A DNA stretch of 64,000 bases from Mucilaginibacter terrae. Lineage in GTDB: Bacteria > Bacteroidota > Bacteroidia > Sphingobacteriales > Sphingobacteriaceae. The stretch covers positions 1,426,001 through 1,490,000 of the forward strand of contig NZ_JAVLVU010000001.1 in NCBI RefSeq assembly GCF_031951985.1, given 5' to 3'. The notes under the pieces are model-generated. The model ran no database searches. It was not told the origin of the DNA and saw only the letters and a list, made by a program, of their open reading frames with translations. The translations under genes were made by a program, and so were the position numbers. Positions 8,427-17,138 of this stretch are shown here, piece by piece (positions within the stretch are counted from its first letter, which is position 1; the number at the start of each line of letters is the position of its first letter).

Positions 8427-9830
8427 TCAATTTAAAACGTAAGTGGCCACCGAACCTGCATTTAACGAGGCAGCAGCAATACGGCCATTAAAGGCCACGT
8501 TAAAGTTTTTTGCAGCTTCGCCGGTGTTCATTACAATCAGCACCATTTTTCCTTCCGGCGTTTTAAAGGCAACGTTAGGCAAACCACTCAATAGGTTTGA
8601 TGCAATACGCACCGAACCGGGCCTTACAAACTTTGCAGCGTGGGCTGCCACATAATAAGCCGGGTTGCGGGTAATCTTGTCGCCATCAATGGTTATGCCG
8701 CCCATGCAGCGGTCGCAGCCGCCACGGTCGGTATGGGGGTTGCTGGCAGGATCTGCAGCCAGGTTCCACTCAATTACGGTGCGGCTCCAGTTGCGGGTTG
8801 CGCCTATGGTGAGTTTGGTAATGTGTTCTTTTACATCGCGCTTAAAGTTGGCCGGGGCACCCATCCATTGTTCGGTGAAGTAAACGTTGCGATCGGGATG
8901 GGCATTGTGTACCTCGCTCATGGCTTCAATTTTGCCACCATACAGGTGAAACGCCGAGCCATCAATGTACTTTTTGGCTTCGGCATCGTTCAGGATAGAT
9001 ATAGGGTATTCGGGTTTGTCGCAATTATGATCGTAGATAATAATTTTGGTTTTGATGCCATGCTTTTTAAAAGTAGGGCCTAAGTTTTGGCTTACAAATT
9101 TAGCCTGATCGGGTGCCAGCATCAGCATGCTGGGGTTATTGCCGGGGTGCAGGGGTTCGTTTTGTACGGTAATGGCATCAATGGCAATGCCCTCCTTCTT
9201 CATCGTTTGAATGTACTTGGCCAGATAGCGGGCATATACCTCAAAGTATTCGGGTTTGAGGCTACCGCCACGGGTATCGCCGTTATCCTTCATCCACACC
9301 GGGGCCGACCATGGCGAACCCAATATTTTAATCTTTGGATTTACTGCCAGTATTTCTTTTAATACGGGTACTGCATCCTTTTTGTCCTGCGCTAAATCAA
9401 ACTTAGCCAGGCTCATATCGGTTTCGCCTTTGGGCAAATCATCGTATGAAAATACAAATTCGTTTAAGTCCGACGCGCCGATGCTCACCCGCAGGTAACT
9501 GATGCCGATATTATTGCCATCAGTAGCAAACAGTTCCTTGATTAATGCCTTACGTGCCGGTGCCGACATACGCATCATCAACTGGGCACTGCCTCCGGTT
9601 AGGGTGAATCCAAACCCATCAATAGTTTGATAGGGTTGACGGGGGTTGACGGTGATTGTGGAATCGGCATTACGCCCCTGCCCAAAAACCAACCCTTTAG
9701 CCTGTTTTTGAAACAAGGCAGATTGATCGGCATTGGTAAGCCATATCTCCCCTGCTTGCTTTTGTTGTAATGTAAGTGCCGTTGCCGAAATGAGTATTAC
9801 CCCGGCTGCTAAAATGTATTTAAGTTTCAT
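8427..9830 (-). CDS. GH30 glycoside hydrolase (glucosylceramidase-like), gene A
   Basis: A 467-residue secreted GH30 enzyme with an N-terminal signal segment (ILAAGVILISATALT). The (beta/alpha)8 barrel carries acid/base E225 in TVQNEP and nucleophile E320 in VYFTEQW; a C-terminal beta-sandwich side domain ends the protein, as in the family. Bacteroidota GH30 enzymes next to SusC/SusD include endo-beta-1,6-glucanases, so beta-1,6-glucan is a plausible substrate; beta-glucosidase or xylan-type activities remain possible. It follows GH30 gene B by 9 bp and is the last gene of the operon before the terminator at 8342. Confidence 0.93.
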   Translation of the reverse strand: MKLKYILAAGVILISATALTLQQKQAGEIWLTNADQSALFQKQAKGLVFGQGRNADSTITVNPRQPYQTIDGFGFTLTGGSAQLMMRMSAPARKALIKELFATDGNNIGISYLRVSIGASDLNEFVFSYDDLPKGETDMSLAKFDLAQDKKDAVPVLKEILAVNPKIKILGSPWSAPVWMKDNGDTRGGSLKPEYFEVYARYLAKYIQTMKKEGIAIDAITVQNEPLHPGNNPSMLMLAPDQAKFVSQNLGPTFKKHGIKTKIIIYDHNCDKPEYPISILNDAEAKKYIDGSAFHLYGGKIEAMSEVHNAHPDRNVYFTEQWMGAPANFKRDVKEHITKLTIGATRNWSRTVIEWNLAADPASNPHTDRGGCDRCMGGITIDGDKITRNPAYYVAAHAAKFVRPGSVRIASNLLSGLPNVAFKTPEGKMVLIVMNTGEAAKNFNVAFNGRIAAASLNAGSVATYVLN

Positions 9831-9839
9831 AAGCTGCTT

Positions 9840-11300
9840 TTAGTCGATTACAAGGGTGGCAATGGAGTGAGGCAAGCTTGTTAGTGCGGCAGCCTTACCT
9901 TTTATCCAAACACTGTATTTTATTTCGGCATCATTGGGGTTCATTACCACTACGGCAATTTTACCATCGGGGTTTTGGTAGGCGGTGGTTAGCAGCTTAT
10001 CGCGGCTCGATGAGCTGACGATGCGCTTGGCACCCGGTTTTATGTATTTGCTAAAATGGCCTATATAATAATACTCGCTGGTGTAGTGCAGGCTGCCATC
10101 GCGCGTATCGGCGTGGATGGGTGCGAAGCAAAAATTACCCACGTGGTTTGGGCCACCCTTTTCGTCAAGGAGTACGTTCCAGTCGGTCCAGGCTACGGTG
10201 CCCGCGTTAAAATCATTGATCATGGAGGTGCCGTAACGTTCACCTAACGACCAGTCATCTAACCGGTTAAAGTCAAATTTTTCTATACAGCCTTCGGTAA
10301 ATACCAAATTAAAATTAGGAAAAGCCTCGTGCACGCGGCGTGTACTTTCAAACTGCATACCGCCGCCTGTCCAGGTTTCATACCAATGAAAACCTATGCC
10401 CCAAACATATTTGGCAGCTTCGGGATCTTCTAACACCGTGCTGGCACGTTGGTATAATAAATCGCGGTTATGATCCCATATAATGAGTTTTTTACTTCCT
10501 AAGCCTTCTTTTTTTAAGGTTGGGCCAAGGTATTGCCTTACAAAGTCGCGCTCTTCATCAGCAGTAAAAATGCACGATTCCCATTTTTGCTTAGCCATAG
10601 GTTCGTTTTGCACGCTGAGCCCCCAAATGGGGATACCCTCTTTTTCATAGCTTTTAATAAACTTCGTATAAAAAGTTGCCCAGTTTTGGCGGTATTCCGG
10701 CTTTAACTTTCCGCCGTGCAGCATGTCGTTATTATCCTTCATCCAGGCCGGCGGGCTCCATGGACTAACAAATAGATTAAACTTGCCTCCTGCTGCCTGC
10801 TGAGCCTGTTTAATAAAGGGTATGCGGTATTGCTTATCATGACTAATGTCAAAAGTTTTGAGCGCCGCATCACCCTCCTTCACATAACTGTAAGTCTCAC
10901 TGCTAAAATCGCAGCTTTGTATATGGGTGCGGGCAAAGGTGTAGCCTATCCCCTTTTCCTTATCATAATATGCGGTTAAAAACTCCTTTTGCTTAGCTGG
11001 GGATAGCTTGGCAAAGGTTTCGGCTGCGGCATCGGTTAATGCCCCGCCTATGCCTACCATGGTTTGGAAGGTTTTAGCCGGATCGACAAATAGGGCTACC
11101 TCCGTTTCAACAGGCTGCGGCTTGGCAACCATAGTGAGCGTTTGCGTTGATTTTAAACGCAACCCGGTGCCTTTGGCCGTGGTGTAAACCGTTACATGGC
11201 TCCCAATTTTTGAAGCCGTTTTTTTAATAGCTGTTTTGGTTTGGGCAGTAGCCGCCGATACTAAACCTAAAATAAGCGGCAGTGTAAGATATTTATTCAT
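9840..11300 (-). CDS. GH30 glycoside hydrolase (glucosylceramidase-like), gene B
   Basis: A 486-residue secreted GH30 enzyme. The signal peptide begins at the ATG at 11300 (YLTLPLILGLVSAATAQ); a further 23 codons upstream are open but would precede the signal peptide, so I reject them. Acid/base E233 sits in SVQNEP and nucleophile E336 in LVFTEGC. A short lysine/threonine-rich insert follows the signal peptide. It is only distantly similar to the adjacent GH30 A, so the two probably act on different linkages or chain positions, for example endo and exo. Third gene of the SusC-SusD-GH30-GH30 operon, behind an intercistronic hairpin. Confidence 0.93.
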   Translation of the reverse strand: MNKYLTLPLILGLVSAATAQTKTAIKKTASKIGSHVTVYTTAKGTGLRLKSTQTLTMVAKPQPVETEVALFVDPAKTFQTMVGIGGALTDAAAETFAKLSPAKQKEFLTAYYDKEKGIGYTFARTHIQSCDFSSETYSYVKEGDAALKTFDISHDKQYRIPFIKQAQQAAGGKFNLFVSPWSPPAWMKDNNDMLHGGKLKPEYRQNWATFYTKFIKSYEKEGIPIWGLSVQNEPMAKQKWESCIFTADEERDFVRQYLGPTLKKEGLGSKKLIIWDHNRDLLYQRASTVLEDPEAAKYVWGIGFHWYETWTGGGMQFESTRRVHEAFPNFNLVFTEGCIEKFDFNRLDDWSLGERYGTSMINDFNAGTVAWTDWNVLLDEKGGPNHVGNFCFAPIHADTRDGSLHYTSEYYYIGHFSKYIKPGAKRIVSSSSRDKLLTTAYQNPDGKIAVVVMNPNDAEIKYSVWIKGKAAALTSLPHSIATLVID

Positions 11301-11341
11301 AGAAAGTATTAAAGTGTTTGCACAACTGTAAGCGCAAAAAG

Positions 11342-11376
11342 AAAGCGTATGCAGCTTATGATGCCGCATACGCTTT
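11342..11376 (-). terminator. Intercistronic hairpin between susD and GH30
   Basis: An 11-bp perfect inverted repeat (AAAGCGTATGC/GCATACGCTTT, 13-base loop) followed on the minus strand by CTTTTTG lies in the 104-bp gap after susD. It can act as a partial terminator or RNA-stability element giving more SusCD than enzyme. The structure is seen; its effect is inferred. Confidence 0.55.
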
Positions 11377-11404
11377 AAGATGTTATTGTGATAACATTTA
11401 GGAG

Positions 11405-13282
11405 TTATTGTATTTTGTCCAGAGCCGGCACATTAAGCTCGGCACCCGAGTAACCTTTATTTTGGTTGATACGACCTTTAATGTTCAAATCAATTTCGCG
11501 TTGTGGTATTGGCCATAATACGTGGTACGGCGAAATAACGTAACGGTTGTTAGAGTTGGTAATAACGGCCGGATTTTTATAAAAATCGTTTTTCTCCATT
11601 ACCCTGTCGTACAAAAAGTTATTGGTTGAAAAATTGGCTACGTTATACGTTTTGCCATTGTAAGCAGGCAAGCCGGTTTGAGCAAAAATGTAAGCCATAC
11701 GGGTGATCTCCGTTTTACGAGGCTCCTCCCAATACAGTTCGCGTTGACGCTCATCCAAAATGGTTCCGATGTTTACGGCACTTGGATCGGTTAATAATTG
11801 TGCTTGTGCACGGCCCCTTACCTGGTTTAAATCGGCCATGGCCAGTGCGGTCTGTCCTTTCCAAACGTATGCTTCGGCACGTAACAGGTAGGTTTCGGCT
11901 AATCGGAACACATACCAGTCGGTATTGGTACCACGCGGCGGGCTCCAGTATTTATCGGCAGCAAACTGGCTCGAACCAATGAACACTTTGTAATGCGGCC
12001 AGCTAAACCATGCACGTATGGTATCGCGCGGACCATTGTTAAACCTGGAAGCCACATTATCTGCAGTGTACTGCTCCAGCTTTTTGCCATACCAGGTTGG
12101 ATCGGCATTGTTACCGCTTTTTAAACCCGGGTTATTGTAAACCAAATCCGTCATATTCATCCAGTTGCCTGGTGCATGGCGTAAATCGGTATTATCGGTC
12201 CATATGTACTTGGTGGCATAGGGTGTACCGCGCATACGGCCAATACCACGACCATACAGCAATGTTAAAGGAAACTCCGCACTAACGGCATCGCTCATAC
12301 CCGGTTTACGTAAACCCGGAGTAAGGATGGTACCATTATGCCACATTGGGCAGCAGTTGCGCATAATTTGCGAACCGTTTGGCGTAGCACCTTCAAGCGT
12401 TTCGCGGTCGAGCACTACGTATAACGCCTCAGCATTTGCACCCGATGCTTTGTTTTCGGGGCGGTGTAAATCCCAGATCACGTTACGCGATGCATCAGTA
12501 GCCACAATTCCAAAACGGTTGGTCATTAAACGGTAAGGACCATTGATAGCTACATTACAGGCGGCGATGGCCTCATCAAATAAACCTAAGGATAAATCAA
12601 CCTTAGCCAATAAGTGAGCTGCAGCACCCTTTGATACATTACCTTTAGCATTTGCATCGTTAAGGTTAGCAACGGCAAACTCCAGGTCGGTTTTCATTTT
12701 TTGTAAAATAACCGTACGCTGGGTAGAAAAATAGCCGTTATTGACCTCCTGTTCTTCTTTTAACACCAGGGGCACATCGCCAAACTCATGCACCAAACGG
12801 TAATAACGGTATGCTCGATGAAAGTAAGCGGTGGCCAGTGTTAAGTTCTTTTGCGCAGGTGTAGGCCAAATAATGCCATCAATACGAGATATAATTACAT
12901 TGGCATCTTTAATACCCGAATACCAGGCATACCAGTAACGGCCAATTTTATTAAAATCATCGCTATCGAGGTTAGCTGTTGGAGTAATACTGGCATTAAG
13001 GTTTTGAGCCGGGGTAGTTTTATCGGTTGTGCCATCAACAGCAGCATCGGTAAAAAGAGATTCGGTTAATAACGGGGCCGAATCGCCGAAGAACTCAAAA
13101 CGCACGCTTGCATTAAGTGCGCTAAGTGCATTTGCAAATGCAACAGGCGATGTTAAGGTAACATCGGGAGTAAATTTAGATGGAGCTTCAGGCACCAGTT
13201 CGCTGCGCTTGGTACAACCAGCTGCCACAAATACGGCGGTAACTGCAATACCTGCTATTATATTTTTATTAAACTTTTTCAT
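11405..13282 (-). CDS. SusD/RagB-family outer-membrane glycan-binding lipoprotein
   Basis: A 625-residue SusD-like lipoprotein with a lipobox cysteine in VFVAAGCTKR. It sits on the cell surface and caps the SusC channel, binding the glycan before import. The N-terminal half is TPR-like helical (ATAYFHRAYRYYRLVHEFGDVP is the family's typical region), and the C-terminal family block FRLAETYLLRAEAYVW with the EPRKTEITRMAYIF region is present. It lies 23 bp downstream of its SusC partner. Ligand not predictable from sequence; the GH30 partners suggest a beta-glucan. Confidence 0.95.
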   Translation of the reverse strand: MKKFNKNIIAGIAVTAVFVAAGCTKRSELVPEAPSKFTPDVTLTSPVAFANALSALNASVRFEFFGDSAPLLTESLFTDAAVDGTTDKTTPAQNLNASITPTANLDSDDFNKIGRYWYAWYSGIKDANVIISRIDGIIWPTPAQKNLTLATAYFHRAYRYYRLVHEFGDVPLVLKEEQEVNNGYFSTQRTVILQKMKTDLEFAVANLNDANAKGNVSKGAAAHLLAKVDLSLGLFDEAIAACNVAINGPYRLMTNRFGIVATDASRNVIWDLHRPENKASGANAEALYVVLDRETLEGATPNGSQIMRNCCPMWHNGTILTPGLRKPGMSDAVSAEFPLTLLYGRGIGRMRGTPYATKYIWTDNTDLRHAPGNWMNMTDLVYNNPGLKSGNNADPTWYGKKLEQYTADNVASRFNNGPRDTIRAWFSWPHYKVFIGSSQFAADKYWSPPRGTNTDWYVFRLAETYLLRAEAYVWKGQTALAMADLNQVRGRAQAQLLTDPSAVNIGTILDERQRELYWEEPRKTEITRMAYIFAQTGLPAYNGKTYNVANFSTNNFLYDRVMEKNDFYKNPAVITNSNNRYVISPYHVLWPIPQREIDLNIKGRINQNKGYSGAELNVPALDKIQ

Positions 13283-13305
13283 ATATCACAAATTCTTTAA
13301 TCCGG

Positions 13306-16300
13306 TTAAAAATTCACGTTAAAGCCAGCAGCCAGAAATCTTGGGGTTGGACCGTCATTTTGCGGGTCCCAAAACTGCCATCCGGTTAACACATATGGAT
13401 TGGTGGCATTAATAAACACTTTTGCACTTTGTATACCGAAGCGTTTAATAACATCCTGAGGAATTGTATAGCCTAAGGATATATTTTGAATACGTACAAA
13501 AGATGCTTTGCGCCATACGTTAACCGAAGTACCCGATTGGCCAGAGCTTAAACGTGCATAATCATTAATTGGATTATCGGGAGTCCAGTAGGGCTGTACG
13601 TAAGAGTTCATACGCAGGAAGCCTACACTGCCCGGATTGTTTACCGCTTGGTTGTACTGCCTTAACTGCCCTATGTTAGAGATCAGCATTAACGAAAAAT
13701 CGAAGTTTTTGAGGAAATTGATATCGTTACGGAGAGACCAGGTAAATTTAGGATTGGTTGAACCCAAAAACTGTTTATCGTTGTTGTCCCAGCGCTGATC
13801 GCCGTTTACGTCTTCCAGTTTAAAGTCGCCCGGACGAAGACCAATGTTGTATCTCGTATTAATGGCTGCAATTTCGGCAGCATCACTTTGTTGCCATACA
13901 CCCAATATTTTGTAATCCCAAACGGCATTAATATCATGGCCTATAAACCAGCCGTTACCAATGTCGTCGTTTTCACGGGTAATGGTATTACCTGCTGCAT
14001 CTTTGGTTTGGTATTCACCATAAAGATGTTTGATTTTGTTGCGGTTAAGGAAAAACGTTCCGGTTGCACTCCAGTTAAAATCGCGGCTTTTGATGATCTT
14101 ACCATCCAACGAAACCTCGATACCTTTGTTATTTACCTCACCAATATTGGTAGATACCCTGGAGTTATTGCCACTTCCGCCTACCTGGATGTTGTTACCA
14201 TTGTTGTAACCCTGTACCCACAATAATTCCTGCCTAACCAGCAAATCATTCGTTCTACGGTTATAAACATCAATACTACCACTTAAGCGATTGTTAAGCA
14301 CGGTAAAATCCAAACCTATGTTAGTACCTGTAGTGCGCTCCCACTTTAATTGCGGGTTTTGCAAAGTACTTACGTATAGTGCAGTATTGTTAGTTACGTT
14401 ACCGGCCGCATCTTGTGTTGGATATTTGTTAAGGTTTAACGTTGCCAAAGCCAATGACGGATCGGCAGTACCTGATGGGAAGCGGTTACCGTTAGTACCA
14501 TAAGTTACACGTAACTTACCGTAATTAAGCCATTTAAAGCTATCGGTTTTCATAAACTTTTCGTCGCTGAACACCCATGCAAAAGCGCCCGAAGGATAAT
14601 AGCCATAAGGGTGATTAAGACCAAAAACAGAGAAACCATCGCGACGGAAAGTTCCGGTTAAAATATAACGCCCCATAAAGGTGTAGTTTAAGCGGCCCAT
14701 CAAACCGCTGGCGTTGTAAACACGGTCATCGCTGCTTTCAACAGGCAAGGCGCCTGCGCCAATATTGTGGTAACCTAAAACATCGGTTGGGCTAAACTGG
14801 CTGTTATTAGTACGGGTGTACCAGGTGTTATACTTTTCCTTGTTTAACAGCATGGTAACATCAAAATTGTGCTGACCAAAAGTTTTGTTCCAGGTAAGAA
14901 TGTTATCTAAATTGTAACGGTAACGGTTCTCCATAGCGCGGTAAGCTGTACCACTCAAACCATTAACCGCAATTTCGTTGGGGTTACGGCCCGGACGGAA
15001 AAAAAAGTCACGATAAGACTCAATTTGCGGTGAAAAATTGAGATTATACTTTATGCCGAAAGGAAGATCGACCCGGGCAAAAAGATTGGAAAATAAAACG
15101 TTCTGTATGTTTGAATTATCATTGTAAACCATGCCCAAAAATGGGTTGCGCTGATTTAAACCACTATCATCGGTTGCTATACGGCGCAAGCTGCCATCCG
15201 CATTATACACATCGCCATAAGGAGAAGAGTTAATTATTTGTCCCCAGTCGGCCTCATGACGATCGAGCGCACCAAGCCCCAACGGGTTGCTGTCGGTAGT
15301 TAAAGCACTTTCATCGCGGCTTGAGAATTGGCTGTTTGCACCAATTGTTAAAAACTTGGCAGCTTTACCTTCAAGGTTAACCCGTATGCGGCCGTCTTTA
15401 AAATAACCACCGTTAATGAGGTTTTGATTTTTAGTGTAGTTACCCGAAATGTAGTATTTAACGCTTTCACTGGCGCCTGATAAACTGGCCGTATAATCCT
15501 GGCGAATGCCGTTACGGAAGATCAGTTTAGACCAATCGGTTACCTTACCGTTTTTGTAATTATTGATCTCGTTGTTAAAAAGCCCTAAACGGGTTAACCA
15601 TACGGTTGTTGGGTCGCCGGTTGATGTACCCATGAACTGAGCCAGTGAAACACCCTCAGGCAGTGCATTAGGGTTACTATAAAAGTAATACGGGTTGTTA
15701 GTATTAGCACTCCGGGCTGCATCGGCACGCCAGTTTAAAAAACCCTCGCCTTGATAAAATTTTTGATTTTTTGCTAACTGAGCAATACCCAAGTTAGCGT
15801 TTAAGGTAATGCGCGGAGCTCCAGAACGGCCTTTTTTGGTAGTAATAGCAACCACACCACCGGCAGATTGTGCACCGTACACCGCCAATGCACTTGGATC
15901 GCGCAGTACATCAATACGGTCAATGTCATTAGGATTAATGTCGGCCAGTTGACCAAAGTAAATTACCCCGTCTAATACAATTAACGGCTGTACGTTTCCG
16001 GATAAGCTTGCTTTACCACGCACTTGTAAATCACCTGTACCACCGCCCTTGGCCGATGTATTTAAGGCAACCGATACACCCGGTATATTACCTCTGATGA
16101 TGTCGGTAACACTGGTTGGATTTTCGTTCTCTAACCTATCGGCCTTTATGCTCGATATGGCTCCGGTAACATCTTTAACCGCACGTGTACCGTAACCAAT
16201 TACTACAACATCATTAAGGTTATTAGCACTTGGCGCAAGCCTAACATCAATGGTTGGGTTAGCACCCACAGTTATAGTTTGGCTGGTGAAACCTACATAT

Positions 16301-16516
16301 GTAAATGTTAATGTATTTCCCTGCGCAGCGGCAACTGAGTAAACGCCATTTACGTCGGTTTGGGTTGATGCATTGGTTTGGCTAACCTTAACGGTTACAC
16401 CTGGCAATGGAAGCCCGGTATTATCAAGCACCTTACCCTTAATATTGGTTTGCGCCATGATATATGAGCACATTCCTAAGAGCAAGAAAGTTAACAGAGT
16501 AAAAAATTTTTCTCAT
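13306..16516 (-). CDS. SusC/RagA-family TonB-dependent transporter (start disrupted by an apparent frameshift)
   Basis: About 1,070 residues: a carboxypeptidase-D-like domain (NIKGKVLDNTGLPLPGVTV), a plug domain with DVVVIGYGTR and the DPSALAVYGAQSAGGVV block, then a 22-strand outer-membrane barrel ending in AAGFNVNF. It imports oligosaccharides with SusD. The good frame is open only from 16485, which leaves a truncated signal peptide. An ATG at 16516 is one base out of frame; deleting one base in the A5T6 run (16501-16511 region) gives MRKFFTLLTFLLLGMCSY, ending IMAQ, a perfect signal peptide. The gene is therefore either mis-sequenced or truly disrupted. First gene of the operon. Confidence 0.92.
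16501..16511 (-). other. Apparent +1 frameshift in a homopolymer at the SusC start
   Basis: The minus strand reads ATGAG, five A, six T, ACTC. One base fewer joins the ATG at 16516 in frame with the SusC protein and creates a full signal peptide. As given, the ATG frame runs into a short unrelated peptide. It could be sequencing error, slippage or inactivation. Confidence 0.75.
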
Positions 16517-17138
16517 AAAGTTTTTATTAAAAATTGAAGAAGGTTAGTTTTTGGCAACGCTTTGCGCCGCTCAATAATTAATGGCAAACGGCACAATTAG
16601 CCATACGCTGTTAAATAATTCATATGCTTATACATTTTTGGTTTTATTGGTTTGTAATTTATGTTAGCAGCCTGGGAAGCACCAATCACGAGTTACGGTG
16701 TCAAAAGTATTGAAATGCTGGTGAATAAAACAAGAGATAAATACATAATTAACTGAAAATAAATACATTACAAACTTTTCAATACGCTTAATGCACATAA
16801 TGAAAAAACTTATTTGCATTGATTATTAGCACAATAAGAGTATTTAAGTATTTAACGCCATCAAGGGCAATACGGTTAAATAACTAAGAAATATTTTTAC
16901 ACATTTCAGTGTTTTTTCACTTAAATAAAGGAAACACATATTATAGGAAAATTTAAAGCAAAAGCGTCATTCTGACGCTTATATGCATATTTTAGGTTTT
17001 TTTTACAATGCGCAATTTTTATTGCTTCAAGCTATTTTTAATACCTATATTTAACATATAAGATATTAATTTGCACCCGAATAATCACTTCCTGTGATTT
17101 TGCAACCAATTAAAAACACACTAATACAGCACTGATAT
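16517..17138. promoter_or_regulatory. Divergent intergenic region between SusC operon and the 7TMR regulator
   Basis: About 620 bp without a gene, AT-rich. It holds a short perfect hairpin at 16962-16980 (AAGCGTCA, TTC, TGACGCTT) that could be an operator or an RNA structure. CAAAAGTA at 16702-16709 is TACTTTTG on the minus strand, matching the -7 consensus TAnnTTTG for SusC, which would imply a leader of about 190 nt. Box assignments are tentative. Confidence 0.45.

Noticed and set aside
11301..11369. Upstream extension of GH30 gene B
   Set aside because: It would place 23 residues before a complete signal peptide and covers the intercistronic hairpin.
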